DNA of 64,000 nt from Paraburkholderia bryophila (GCF_013409255.1 NZ_JACCAS010000001.1:372001-436000), one strand, 5' to 3'. Counted from the first letter of the stretch, positions 17,189 to 26,341 are shown. Notes: generated by a model not told the origin, from the sequence alone. A program made the numbers and translations.

Positions 17189-17214
17189 GGAAAGTACCGA
17201 ATTCCGCACTTTCC
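17189..17214. promoter_or_regulatory. 26-bp palindrome in the sauR-sauS divergent region, candidate SauR operator
   Basis: The element opens with GGAAAGT (17189-17195), centres on GAATTC and closes with ACTTTCC (17208-17214). It equals its reverse complement at 22 of 26 positions. It is 67 bases upstream of sauR and 113 upstream of sauS, a natural place for a shared regulator site. Confidence 0.6.
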
Positions 17215-17326
17215 GATGCGCGCGATTGGGCTGCGACGCTTAGCGCGAAAAACGGGACTTCGGCCTGCGCGCCGGTGGCTAGATTGGTAGCACTGCAATC
17301 GAAACCGCTACCCGGAGCACACCGAT

Positions 17327-18772
17327 ATGAACATCAGGGCCACAGGAGCCGAAATCGCGGGCGATCGCACCGACGGCGAAGCCGAACGTGTGGTTGCCGC
17401 ACTCGTGGCGAAAGCACGCGCGGCGCAGCGCGTTTTCGAAAGCGCGGGACAGGAGGCGCTCGACACTGCGGCCGCCGCGGCCGCGTGGGCCATCATGGAG
17501 CCGCAGCGCAACCGACAGCTTGCCGACCTCTCGGTAAGCGATACGGGTCTCGGCAACGCGGACGACAAGTTCCGCAAGAACTATCGCAAGACACTGGGTT
17601 TGCTGCGCGATCTGCATGGCCAGAAAACCACCGGCGTGATCGCGCGCGACGACGCCAGCGGGATCGTCGAAATCGCCCGCGCGGTTGGCGTGGTCGCGGC
17701 GATCACGCCGTCGACCAATCCGGCCGCGACGCCGGCCAACAAGATCATCAACGCGCTCAAATGCGGCAATGCGGTCATCGTTGCGCCGTCGCCGAAGGGG
17801 TATTCCTCTTGCGCGTTGCTGATCGGGTTCATTCACGCGCAGTTCGCCAAGGCCGGGCTCGACCCCGATCTCGTGCAGATGCTGCCCGCGCCGATCAGCA
17901 AGGCCGCGACCGCCGCGTTGATGCGGCAGTGCGATCTGGTGGTCGCCACCGGTTCGCAGGCGAATGTGCGGATGGCGTATGCGAGCGGCACGCCCGCGTT
18001 CGGCGTGGGGGCGGGCAATGTCGCGTCGATCGTGACCGCGTCCGCGGATCTGCATGATGCGGCGCAAAAAATTCTGCGCTCGAAGACCTTCGACAACGCA
18101 ACGAGCTGTTCGTCCGAAAACAGCATCGTGATCGAAGAGGCCGTGTATCAGCCGATGCTGGCCGAACTGGCCGCCTGTGGCGGCGACCTGCTCGACGCCG
18201 CGCAGAAAGCCCGCCTGCAGGCGGCGATGTGGGTCAACGGCAAGCTTTCCGAGCACTGCACCGCGAAATCCGCCGAGGTCATCGCGCGCGTGGCGGGTCT
18301 CGACGAGGTGGCCGAGCGGCATCCCGCGTTTCTGATGGTGGAAGAGAGCGGCGCCGGCAGCGACTATCCGTTCTCCGGCGAAAAACTCTCGCCGGTATTA
18401 ACCGTCTATCGTGCGGCGAATTTCGACGCCGCTGCTGACGTGGTGCGCGACATCTACGCGTACATGGGCGCCGGCCATTCGGTCGGCCTGCATTCGAGCG
18501 ATGCCGCGCAAGCGGTGCAACTCGGCGTGAGCTTGCCGGTGGCGCGCGTGATCGTGAATCAGGCGCATTGCCTCGCGACCGGCGGCAATTTTGACAACGG
18601 TCTGCCGTTTTCACTGTCGATGGGCTGCGGCACGTGGGGCCGCAACAACTTCTCGGGCAACCTGGGTTTCCGCCACTACCTGAACACGACGCGGGTCGCT
18701 TACCCGATCGAAGAGCGCGTGCCGGACCCGGACGACCTGCTCGGCGACTTCTTCGCGAGGGTCGGACGATGA
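17327..18772 (+). CDS. sauS: Acylating sulfoacetaldehyde dehydrogenase
   Basis: A 481-residue CoA-acylating aldehyde dehydrogenase of the EutE/PduP type. It would reduce sulfoacetyl-CoA to sulfoacetaldehyde with NADPH, supplying Xsc. The catalytic cysteine is in NATSCSSENSIVIEE; the nucleotide-binding region has ITPSTNPAATPANKI and the C-terminus GCGTWGRNNFSGNLGFRHYLN. The start at 17327 follows CCGGAGCACACCG. Its stop overlaps the ATG of the CoA-ligase gene (ATGA), indicating translational coupling. By sequence alone an acetaldehyde or propionaldehyde role is possible; the sauRSTU order fixes the assignment. Confidence 0.88.
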   Translation: MNIRATGAEIAGDRTDGEAERVVAALVAKARAAQRVFESAGQEALDTAAAAAAWAIMEPQRNRQLADLSVSDTGLGNADDKFRKNYRKTLGLLRDLHGQKTTGVIARDDASGIVEIARAVGVVAAITPSTNPAATPANKIINALKCGNAVIVAPSPKGYSSCALLIGFIHAQFAKAGLDPDLVQMLPAPISKAATAALMRQCDLVVATGSQANVRMAYASGTPAFGVGAGNVASIVTASADLHDAAQKILRSKTFDNATSCSSENSIVIEEAVYQPMLAELAACGGDLLDAAQKARLQAAMWVNGKLSEHCTAKSAEVIARVAGLDEVAERHPAFLMVEESGAGSDYPFSGEKLSPVLTVYRAANFDAAADVVRDIYAYMGAGHSVGLHSSDAAQAVQLGVSLPVARVIVNQAHCLATGGNFDNGLPFSLSMGCGTWGRNNFSGNLGFRHYLNTTRVAYPIEERVPDPDDLLGDFFARVGR

Positions 18773-20448
18773 ACACGCCCGCCACGCTTCGCGCGCTGAT
18801 CGACGAGCGCGCCGCGCAGTCTCCCGACAAGCCTTTTCTGCTGGCTGCGCTCGACGACGATGAACCGGTCGCCCCCGAGCGTCGCGCGACCGTGCTGACG
18901 TTCGGCGCATTGCGCGACGACTGCCGCGTGCTGGAGACGCGTTTCAGGGACGCCGGGCTGCGGCCGGGCGATGTGATTTCGGTTTTCATGGGCAACGGCA
19001 TCCAGACCGCGCGACTGCTGCTCGCCGCGATGTACAGCGGTCTGGTGGCGAATCCGCTGAATCTGTTGTGCCAGCCGTCGCAGGTGCGCTATATCGTCGG
19101 CCATTCGGATACGCGGATGATCTTCGCCGCGCGCGACACGCACGCCACGATCGAAACGGCGCTCGCCGGTCTGCGCGCCGAAGGGCTGACGCGCGAGATC
19201 GCGTTGATTGAAACGGAACCGGACGATCCGGCGCCGCCGTTGCTAATGCGATGCGAGCCTGCCTTGGCGGAAACCGGAGCGCAGGGCGCGGGGCTGGCGG
19301 CGGTTTCGGCTTCCGCGGCCGCGGCCGCTCCGCTTGCGCCGCGCAGCGTCCCGCAACTTGCCACCGAAGCACTCGCCGACGCCTCGACCGAACCCACCGC
19401 CAGCGACATCGCGTTGCTGATGTACACCTCAGGCACCACCGGCACGCCCAAAGGCGTGCTCCTGACCCACCGCAACCTGGTTGCGAACGCACGCAATATC
19501 ACCGCCGAACATCGGCTGAACGCGGACGATCGCGTGCTCGCGTCGCTGCCGCTTTATCACATCAACGGTCTCGTCGTGACGCTGCTCGCGCCGCTGTTTC
19601 ATGGCGGCTCGGCGGTGATGACGCCGCGCTTTTCCGCGCGCACGTTCTGGCGCGACGTCGCGTTGCATGCGTGTACGTGGATCAACGTGGTGCCGACCAT
19701 CGTCGCCTATCTGCTCAATGCCGACGAAGCCTGCACCTACGATCTGGCCGCGCTGAAGTTTTGCCGCAGCGCGTCGGCGGCGTTGCCGGCCGACCATCAT
19801 CGCGCGTTCGAGGCGCGCTTCGGCATCGGCGTGATCGAAACGATGGGCATGACCGAAACCGCCGCGCCGGTGTTCAGCAACCCGTACGAGATGGCACGAC
19901 GGCGGGTGGGCAGCATCGGCCTGCCTTCGGGCGGCGAAGCGCGCGTGATCGATCGCGACGGACGCGACTGCGCCGCCGACGAATGCGGCGAGTTGATTCT
20001 GCGCGGCGAGCAGGTGATGGGCGGCTACTACAAGCGCCCCGACGAAACCGCCGCCGCGTTCACCGCCGATGGCTGGCTGCGTACCGGCGACCTCGGTTAT
20101 CGCGACGCGGACGGCTACTTCTACATCAACGGCCGCGCGAAGGAACTGATTATCAAGGGCGGTGAAAACATCGCGCCACGCGAAATCGACGAAGCGTTAC
20201 TGCGCCATCCGGGCGTGCTGGATGCCGCGGCGGTCGGCGTGCCCGATCCGGCGTATGGGCAGGACATCGTCGCCTTCGTGGTGCCGCGTCTGAACGACGG
20301 ACGCGCCGCGCCCGACCCGGCCGAACTCCGCGAGCACTGCCTGCGTGAACTGGGCCGCTACAAGACGCCGAAGGAATTCCGTTTCGTCGACGAATTGCCG
20401 CGTGGGCCGTCGGGCAAGGTGCAGCGACTGAAGCTGGTGCCCACATGA
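18769..20448 (+). CDS. sauT: Sulfoacetate-CoA ligase, AMP-forming
   Basis: A 559-residue adenylate-forming enzyme. The AMP-binding P-loop is YTSGTTGTPKGVLLTHRN; downstream are MGMTETAAPVFSN, the aspartate motif LRTGDLGYRDADGYFYINGR and the catalytic lysine region PRGPSGKVQRLK at the C-terminus. It would activate sulfoacetate to sulfoacetyl-CoA in the cytoplasm for SauS. The ATG at 18769 overlaps the sauS stop. A low-complexity Ala/Pro/Glu linker, about residues 148-205 (ending before TASDIALLMYTSG), is longer than usual for the family. The assignment depends on the cluster, since the fold accepts many acids. Confidence 0.86.
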   Translation: MNTPATLRALIDERAAQSPDKPFLLAALDDDEPVAPERRATVLTFGALRDDCRVLETRFRDAGLRPGDVISVFMGNGIQTARLLLAAMYSGLVANPLNLLCQPSQVRYIVGHSDTRMIFAARDTHATIETALAGLRAEGLTREIALIETEPDDPAPPLLMRCEPALAETGAQGAGLAAVSASAAAAAPLAPRSVPQLATEALADASTEPTASDIALLMYTSGTTGTPKGVLLTHRNLVANARNITAEHRLNADDRVLASLPLYHINGLVVTLLAPLFHGGSAVMTPRFSARTFWRDVALHACTWINVVPTIVAYLLNADEACTYDLAALKFCRSASAALPADHHRAFEARFGIGVIETMGMTETAAPVFSNPYEMARRRVGSIGLPSGGEARVIDRDGRDCAADECGELILRGEQVMGGYYKRPDETAAAFTADGWLRTGDLGYRDADGYFYINGRAKELIIKGGENIAPREIDEALLRHPGVLDAAAVGVPDPAYGQDIVAFVVPRLNDGRAAPDPAELREHCLRELGRYKTPKEFRFVDELPRGPSGKVQRLKLVPT

Positions 20449-20455
20449 GTGACGG

Positions 20456-20483
20456 TGAAGCAGGGGCGTTGAAGCAGGGGCGT
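20456..20483 (+). repeat. Perfect 14-bp tandem duplication in the sauT-sauU gap
   Basis: TGAAGCAGGGGCGT occurs twice back to back (20456-20469 and 20470-20483), right after the sauT stop. No secondary structure or coding sense is evident. Confidence 0.7.
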
Positions 20484-20637
20484 CGAGCCACGCGGAAAAG
20501 TGCCGAAGAGCCAGAGAGCCAATCAACCGCGCACCGCATCGCGCCAGCAGTAGCAGCAGAACGGCAGCATCGAACGGCGGTTGATCGACACCGCTCTCGA
20601 CACACAAAAGACAGCAACTACGTTGCATGGAGACAGC

Positions 20638-22020
20638 ATGGAAACGCGCATCCGGCGTATCAAAACACGCCATATCATCCTGGCGGTCATGTGTCTGATG
20701 TACTTCATCTCATACATCGATCGTGTGAACATTGCCGTAGCCGGTCCCTTGATCCGTCATGAGATGGGCCTCACCACGGTCCAGCTCGGCCTGGTGTTCT
20801 CGGCCTTCGCGTATCCGTACGCGGCGATGCAGATCGTCGGCGGCTGGCTCGCCGACAAATTCGGGCCGAAACTGGTGCTGACCGTGCTGTCGCTGATCTG
20901 GGGCGTGGCCACGCTCGCCACCGGTTTCGCGGGCAGCGTGACCATGCTGGTGCTGATGCGCTTCGCGCTCGGCATAGGCGAAGGCGGTGCGTTTCCGACC
21001 GCGACCCGCGCGTTCACCTACTGGATGCCGGTTGCCGAACGCGGCTTCGCGCAAGGCATCACGCACAGCTTCGCGCGCCTGGGCGGCGCCGTCACGCCGC
21101 CGCTCGTGCTCGCGGTGGTGGCCACCGGCGGCTGGCGCGATGCGTTCATCCTGCTCGGTATCGCCAGCCTCGCGTGGACGGTGCTGTACCTGTTCGTGTT
21201 CACGAACTCGCCGGAGCAGAACCGCCGCATCACGCCTGAAGAAACCAACGAAATCGGCTATCACACCGGCGATTGCGACCGCGCGAAACACGCGGCGACG
21301 CCGTGGCGCAAACTGATTCGGCGCATGTGGCTCGTGACCTTCGTCGACTTCTGCTATGGCTGGCTGTTGTGGGTGTATCTGACCTGGTTGCCGTCCTATC
21401 TGCGCGAATCGCGCGGCTTCGATCTCAAGCAACTGGCGCTGTTCACCGCGTTGCCGCTGCTGGCGGGCGTGGTGGGCGATACGCTCGGCGGCGTGGTGTC
21501 GGACAAGCTCTTCAAGATCACCGGACGCCTGCGCTTTGCGCGCTGCTCGGTGCTGGTGGTCGGCATGGGCGGATCGCTGGTGTTTCTGGTGCCGATGGTG
21601 TCCGCCACGAATCCGCTCACCGCCGTGTGGTATCTGTCGGCGTCGTTCTTCTTCCTCGAAATTACCAATCCGGTGCTGTGGACCTTGCCGCTGGATATCG
21701 CCGGTAAATACGCCGGCACGGCCGGCGGCATGATGAATACCGGCTTCGGCGTGGCGGGGATGATCTCGCCGGTCGTGTTCGGCTATCTGATCGAGAAGAC
21801 CGGCAGCTACAACGTGCCGTTCACGATCTCGGCGGGGCTGCTAGCGGTCGGCGTGCTGGCCGCGCTGTTCATCGACACCAGCAAGACCGTCGAGGCCGAC
21901 GAGGAGCGCGAACGTGCGACCGGTGTGCCGCTCGACGGCATGCCCGCGTTTCTGCATGCGGGGCCGGCGGTGCGGTTGGAGCGGCATCACCTGCGCCGGC
22001 CGTTGCGGTGGTGGAAGTGA
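20638..22020 (+). CDS. sauU: MFS transporter, probable sulfoacetate importer
   Basis: A 460-residue 12-TM transporter of the anion:cation symporter (ACS/phthalate permease-like) group: ISYIDRVNIAVAGP in TM1, the loop motif GGWLADKFGPK, and RFALGIGEGGAFPTATRAFTYW in TM4. GGAGA lies 6 bases before the ATG at 20638 (METRIRRIKTRH). In sauRSTU clusters SauU is the sulfoacetate uptake protein. It is separated from sauT by 189 bp, so it may have its own ribosome loading but still belong to the same transcript. The C-terminal tail after about residue 415 is charged and probably cytoplasmic. Confidence 0.85.
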   Translation: METRIRRIKTRHIILAVMCLMYFISYIDRVNIAVAGPLIRHEMGLTTVQLGLVFSAFAYPYAAMQIVGGWLADKFGPKLVLTVLSLIWGVATLATGFAGSVTMLVLMRFALGIGEGGAFPTATRAFTYWMPVAERGFAQGITHSFARLGGAVTPPLVLAVVATGGWRDAFILLGIASLAWTVLYLFVFTNSPEQNRRITPEETNEIGYHTGDCDRAKHAATPWRKLIRRMWLVTFVDFCYGWLLWVYLTWLPSYLRESRGFDLKQLALFTALPLLAGVVGDTLGGVVSDKLFKITGRLRFARCSVLVVGMGGSLVFLVPMVSATNPLTAVWYLSASFFFLEITNPVLWTLPLDIAGKYAGTAGGMMNTGFGVAGMISPVVFGYLIEKTGSYNVPFTISAGLLAVGVLAALFIDTSKTVEADEERERATGVPLDGMPAFLHAGPAVRLERHHLRRPLRWWK

Positions 22021-22030
22021 GAGCGGGCGC

Positions 22031-22984
22031 TTATTCGACAGCCGGTTTAAGCGCCGGTAAACGCCAGATCAATGGGTTGCGCGGCTCGCTGCCGTGCCCC
22101 AAGGTTTCCTGGAGAAAGGCGATGAACGTCACCAGCTTCGGTGGCAGGTTCGCGTCGGGCAGATGCACCAGATGGATGGGCCAGGTTTGCGCCGGCCAGT
22201 CGGGAAACAGACGAACGAGGCGGCCCGCGTCCAGATCTTCCTGCAGCATCATCTGAGGTTGGAAAATTATCCCCAATCCCGCGAGCGCGGCCTCGCGAAG
22301 CGCCAGACCGCCATTGACGTCGAGGCGGCCTCGCACCGGGATGTGCTCCACACCTTTGCCGTCGGGACGTGGAAAGACCCACTCGCGTTCGGGGCCGGTC
22401 GCGACCATAAAGGCCAGACAGTTGTGCTGGGCGAGATCGGCGGGCACCCGCGGATGCCCATGCCGCGCCAGATAGTTCGGCGACGCGCAGGCAATGCGCG
22501 GCGAACAGGCCAGCGGCCGTGCGATCAAGCCGGAGTCCGGCAGCACGCCGGCGCGAATGGCGGCGTCGAAGCCGTCTTCCGCCAGATCGACAAAGCGGTC
22601 GTTCAGTGACAGTTCGACCTGCACCTCGGGATAGCGGTCGAGGTAAGCGGCAAGCGCCGGGACGAGCACACGCGTGCCATAGATCACAGGACAGCTCACC
22701 CGCAGTCGGCCACGCGGCGTGCTCTGCATCTCGCGCGCATCCAGTTCGGCGGAGTCCACCAGCGCCAGGATTTCGAGGCACCGCGCGTGATAGCGCTTGC
22801 CGAGTTCGGTCAGACTCTGACGTCGCGTGGTGCGATTCAGCAGACGGCCTTTGAGGCGCCGCTCCAACTCGCGGATGTGGTTGCCGACCATCGTCGGCGT
22901 CATGCCGCTGCCTTCGGCCGCCGCGGTGAAGCTGCCGCATTCGACCACGCGCGCGAACATGGTCATGCTGCTAAATCGATCCAT
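22031..22984 (-). CDS. LysR-family transcriptional regulator
   Basis: A 317-residue LysR regulator of the CrgA-like group: HTH at about 1-60 (MFARVVECGSFTAAAEGSGMTPTMVGNHIRELERRL) and a substrate-binding domain from about 90 (GRLRVSCPVIYGTRVLVPALAAYLDRYPEV, DGFDAAIRAG). The ATG at 22984 has AGGAC 6 bases upstream; a TTG at 22990 is unnecessary. It is divergent from the SDR at 23096, with a symmetric element between, so it most likely controls that gene. The inducer is unknown. Confidence 0.88.
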   Translation of the reverse strand: MDRFSSMTMFARVVECGSFTAAAEGSGMTPTMVGNHIRELERRLKGRLLNRTTRRQSLTELGKRYHARCLEILALVDSAELDAREMQSTPRGRLRVSCPVIYGTRVLVPALAAYLDRYPEVQVELSLNDRFVDLAEDGFDAAIRAGVLPDSGLIARPLACSPRIACASPNYLARHGHPRVPADLAQHNCLAFMVATGPEREWVFPRPDGKGVEHIPVRGRLDVNGGLALREAALAGLGIIFQPQMMLQEDLDAGRLVRLFPDWPAQTWPIHLVHLPDANLPPKLVTFIAFLQETLGHGSEPRNPLIWRLPALKPAVE

Positions 22985-23014
22985 TCGCAAGTCCTGTTAA
23001 GAGGTGATCGAAGG

Positions 23015-23035
23015 AAAGTTGCGTTTATCAACTTT
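23015..23035. promoter_or_regulatory. Inverted repeat between LysR and SDR genes
   Basis: AAAGTTG (23015-23021) and CAACTTT (23029-23035) form perfect 7-bp arms around a 7-base AT-rich centre, in the 111-bp divergent gap. The size and position fit a LysR-type binding box. Confidence 0.55.
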
Positions 23036-23095
23036 GACTTAAGAATAATACTGGTGTCCTTGCTTCACTCACAGCCAACTTGCAAGGACTTTCCA

Positions 23096-23830
23096 ATGAT
23101 TACTCCAGACATGAAGCTTCGGGATCAACGCGTCGTCCTGTTGGGCGGCACATCGGGCATAGGCCTCGCCACGGCGCATGCCGCGCTGGCAATGGGTGCC
23201 TCGGTGATCGTGGTTTCGTCGAGCGCCCAGCGTGTTGCCGACGCCGTGAGCGGGCTCGGTGAGCGGGCCTCCGGATACACGGTCGATTTGAGTGATCAGT
23301 CCGCCGTGCGCGGCTTGTTCGAACAACTCGGGCCGTTCGATCATCTGGTCTACAGCGCAGGCGATTCGCTGCAAACCGGGGCGCTCGCCGAGATGGATCT
23401 CGACACGGTCCGTCGGGTTTTCGATGTGCGTGTCTTCGGAGCCATTGCCGCCGTAAAACATGCCACGCCGTATCTGCGTCCCGGTGGCTCCGTGGTACTG
23501 ACGAGCGGAGTCGCCAGCCTGCGGCCGCAGCGGGGTTGGGTGGCGCTTGCGAGTGCCTGTAGCGCCATGGAAGGCCTCGTGCGGGCGCTGGCGGTGGAGT
23601 TGGCGCCCGTTCGCGTCAACCTCGTGAGCCCGGGGCTGGTACGCACGCCGCTGTGGGCCAACTTGCCGGATGCGGACCGTGAGGCGCTTTTTGCGGCGAG
23701 TGGGGAAGCGTTGCCGGTGGGGTATGTCGCCGAGGCCGACGATCTTGCGCACGCTTATGTTTATTTGATGATCAACCGGTATGCCACTGGACAGACCGTC
23801 GTGGTGGATGGCGGCGGGGTGTTGGTTTGA
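23096..23830 (+). CDS. SDR-family oxidoreductase with non-canonical active site
   Basis: A 244-residue short-chain dehydrogenase with the cofactor motif GGTSGIGLATA at about 17-27 and the strand-4 region VYSAGDSLQTG. In the place of the usual YxxxK pair it has SLRPQRGWVALASACSAMEGLVRALAVEL, so the catalytic Tyr and Lys are not visible. This is seen in a recognised SDR subgroup whose chemistry is unclear. The C-terminal PGLVRTPLW and the final GQTVVVDGGGVLV are normal. AAGGA lies 7 bases before the ATG; an ATG at 23111 is an alternative. It is probably regulated by the divergent LysR. Confidence 0.82.
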   Translation: MITPDMKLRDQRVVLLGGTSGIGLATAHAALAMGASVIVVSSSAQRVADAVSGLGERASGYTVDLSDQSAVRGLFEQLGPFDHLVYSAGDSLQTGALAEMDLDTVRRVFDVRVFGAIAAVKHATPYLRPGGSVVLTSGVASLRPQRGWVALASACSAMEGLVRALAVELAPVRVNLVSPGLVRTPLWANLPDADREALFAASGEALPVGYVAEADDLAHAYVYLMINRYATGQTVVVDGGGVLV

Positions 23831-23924
23831 GGGCGGTGCTGCGCGGTTGATTTTTTTTCATAGCGATCCTTATCGTCCAACCCGGCCGGCTTTCGTTACG
23901 GCCGACCGCTCATTTTCCTGAAGA

Positions 23925-24962
23925 CTAGCGGCATCGTCTTTGCATCCATGGCTTCCATGTCCACCAGCTAGGCGCGTGGCGGCGTGATTGTTGGCGGCTG
24001 TTCTGAAAGCGGCGGCACGATCCCATCCACCGATGCGGGACATACGGTGCTTCAAGTGCGGCGATTTCATCCTGCATAAGTGAGAAGTCGAGCGCGCTGA
24101 TGGCGGTAGCAAGGTGCTCCGGCCTGGTCGCCCCGACGATCGGAGCCGTGACGCCCGGCCTCGATAGCAACCAGGCGAGCGCAACATGCGCGCGCGGCAC
24201 CCGGTGAACTTCGGCGATACGCGCCACGACCTCGACCACCTTCCGGTCGTGGGCTTCCGCGTTCTGATACATCTTCAGCGCGAAGGCGTCGTTCTGCGTG
24301 CGGCGCGTATTTTCGCTCCAGTCGCGCGTCAGCCGTCCTCGGGCCATCGGGCTCCATGGAATGACCCCGACGCCCTGATCGGCGCAAAAGGGCAACATCT
24401 CGCGCTCCTCTTCCCGATAAAGAAGGTTGTACTGCGGCTGCATGGCAACGAAACGTGTCCACCCGTTGCGCTCAGCGACGTGCTGCATCTTGGCAAAGCG
24501 CCATGCCTCCATGGATGACGCGCCGATGTAGCGAGCTTTCCCCGCCTTCACGATGTCGTGCAGCGCCTCCATGGTTTCCTCGATAGGCGTGCCATGGTCG
24601 AAGCGGTGGATCTGGTAGAGGTCGACATAGTCCATCCCGAGCCGGCTCAGGCTGTCGTCGATCGACTGGAGCAGCGCCTTGCGCGAGAGGAATCCGGTAT
24701 TGGGCGAGTTGCGCCACGGAAAGAAGGCTTTGGTGGCGACGACGATCTCTTCGCGCCGCGCCATGTCGTTGAGCGCCCGTCCCGTGATTTCTTCGGAACT
24801 CCCGTTCGAATAGATATTTGCCGTGTCGAAGAAATTGATGCCCGCGTCGAGGGCCTGCCGAAAAAACGGACGAGACGCCGCTTCGTCCAGCGACCACGGC
24901 TGAGGTAGGCGGTTTGGCTCCCCATAGCTCATGCAGCCGAGGCAAAGGCGTGAGACTTTCAT
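23925..24962 (-). pseudogene. Aldo/keto reductase, 5' end lost at a junction and C-terminus aberrant
   Basis: Most of an AKR (about 330 residues) is intact: KVSRLCLGCMSYG, DAGINFFDTANIYSNGSSEEITGRAL (catalytic Asp/Tyr region), VVATKAFF, DLYQIHRFD, MQPQYNLLYREEE and PIVGATRPEHLATAISALDF. The usual N-terminal dozen residues are absent; the frame instead continues into the neighbouring LysR remnant on the other strand. An internal ATG at 24962 could still start translation. After EAPYVPH, where such proteins normally end within about 6 residues, the frame continues for some 33 basic residues that do not look like the family. The protein may retain partial function, but both ends look damaged. 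Confidence 0.65.
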
Positions 24963-24964
24963 TT

Positions 24965-25717
24965 CTCCGGCAAGCGCGCGTTGCGCTGGAGGCACTTGAT
25001 GCCGCGGTTGATACCGTTGCCGCGCAGCGAGCCGTGGCTAGCGGACGAGTCCGCATTTCGACGAGCTCGGCCTTCGGGCGCGATCATGTGCTGCCGGCGC
25101 TACCTGCACTGTTAGGTCGGTACCCCGGCCTGTCCATTGAGGTCGATTTTGATGATCGGGTCGTCGATATTGTGCGGGATGGCTACGACATTGCCGTTAG
25201 GGGCGGCAACATCCCTGATTCAGCCCTCGTGACCCGTCCGGTCTGTCGCTTGAATGCGGTGCTGGTTGCCTCTCCCGAATACCTGGCGATGCATGGTGCA
25301 CCGCAAACCCCTGAAGCATTGCAAGCGCATCGGCTCATCGCGCGGCGATTTCTGACCGGTCAGGTCTCCCAGTGGAACTTCAAGGCCGAGGACGGAAGTA
25401 TCACAACACTGGACCCTGGGAACAGAGCGATGCTCACGCTATCTGCGCCCGAATCCCTCGTTCAGGCAGCATGCGATAGCGTTGGCATTGCCGAAGTCGG
25501 GGTTCATCTTGCCTGGGATCATCTGCGTTCCGGTTCGTTGAAGATAATCCTCCATGACTTCCACCAGCCCGGAACATACGAGATGGTGATTCAGTACCCG
25601 CATCGGGCACTGATAGCACCACGCGTGCAAGTCACATTGAAACACCTGCTGGAAGCGCTCGCCGCAGATGAAAAACTGCACGTGCCGATGGACGCCCTGG
25701 ATGTCTACGCCGCATAG
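24965..25717 (+). pseudogene. LysR-family regulator lacking its DNA-binding domain
   Basis: From about 24967 the frame encodes the linker helix and complete effector domain of a LysR regulator: ARVALEALDAAVDTVAAQRAVASGRVRIS, PALLGRYPGLSIEVDFDDRVVDIVRDGYDIAVRGG, VASPEYLAMHGAPQTPEAL, and the normal C-terminal half. The roughly 65-70 residue winged-helix region is missing: upstream of 24965 lies the head of the opposite-strand AKR gene. Both genes therefore lose their 5' ends at the same point, which suggests a deletion that removed a former divergent promoter region. An ATG at 24914 is in frame, but its residues are antisense to the AKR and unlike LysR. Confidence 0.7.
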
Positions 25718-25831
25718 CGGTCCCCTCGCCAGGAGCAGGCATTCGAAGTCGCTTCGAGGATCGTCGACAATCTCGCAGTGGCTGTCGCGGATGGACTTCG
25801 GATCACGCCGTTAGTCGAACGTTTCAAGTAG
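25718..25831 (+). pseudogene. Possible 37-codon gene remnant
   Basis: Directly after the LysR stop, in the same frame, runs a stretch reading AFEVASRIVDNLAVAVADGLRITPLVERF before a stop at 25831. The amphipathic, non-random look suggests the C-terminal tail of a lost gene, but no family is recognised. It overlaps the end of the opposite-strand hydrolase gene. Confidence 0.25.
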
Positions 25832-26341
25832 TTTGAATCCTTGACGCCAATCACCAAGGCCGCTCTCTCCATTGAGATGCCCCTGCGCGCCGACGTCGAT
25901 CAGCTCGCTACCCCACGCTGCTGCGCGGGCGCGTGCGAAGTCTGAGCTGCCATAGGGATCATTGGTGCTGGACACGATGGTCGTCCGAAACAGTAGCGGC
26001 TCCGATGGCAACGGCGTGAATCCGCTCGCGACCACCGCGGGGAATACCGGCGCAGCCGGGTCCGGCACGGCGACAAGCAGCGCGCCACGGATTCGGGTTG
26101 CGTGGCGGGCGGCCCAATGCACCACGGCCAGACATCCGAGGCTATGCGCCACGATGACTGTTTCCTCGCCGATTTCCGCTACCTGACGTTCGATCGCCGA
26201 CACCCAATCGTCGCACACGACCTGATCCCAATCTTCGACCTCGAGGCGCCGCCAATCCGAATGCGTCGCCTGCCACACGCTCTGCCAGTGCGACGGGCCG
26301 GAGTTACCGATGCCTGGAACAACAAAAACGGGATGGTCCAT
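25811..26341 (-). CDS. RBBP9/YdeN-type alpha/beta hydrolase
   Basis: A 176-residue small serine hydrolase. It opens with HPVFVVPGIGNSGPSHWQSVWQ; the nucleophile elbow is VIVAHSLGCLAVVHWA (Ser in HSLGC), the acid lies in STNDPYGSSDFARARAAAWG and the histidine in GAQGHLNGESGLGDW. The layout matches the RBBP9/YdeN family, whose substrates are mostly unknown. The ATG at 26341 has GGAGA about 9 bases upstream; a frame to 26602 adds non-family residues. It is divergent from an Lrp-type regulator 124 bp away, which may control it. Confidence 0.85.
   Translation of the reverse strand: MDHPVFVVPGIGNSGPSHWQSVWQATHSDWRRLEVEDWDQVVCDDWVSAIERQVAEIGEETVIVAHSLGCLAVVHWAARHATRIRGALLVAVPDPAAPVFPAVVASGFTPLPSEPLLFRTTIVSSTNDPYGSSDFARARAAAWGSELIDVGAQGHLNGESGLGDWRQGFKLLETFD

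Noticed and set aside
19251..20165. 304-codon plus-strand frame inside sauT
   Set aside because: It is out of frame with the adenylate-forming enzyme and extremely Arg-rich.
20456..20483. Tandem 14-bp duplication as a regulatory element
   Set aside because: It has no symmetry, is not conserved at a second site in the window, and is most simply a replication slip.
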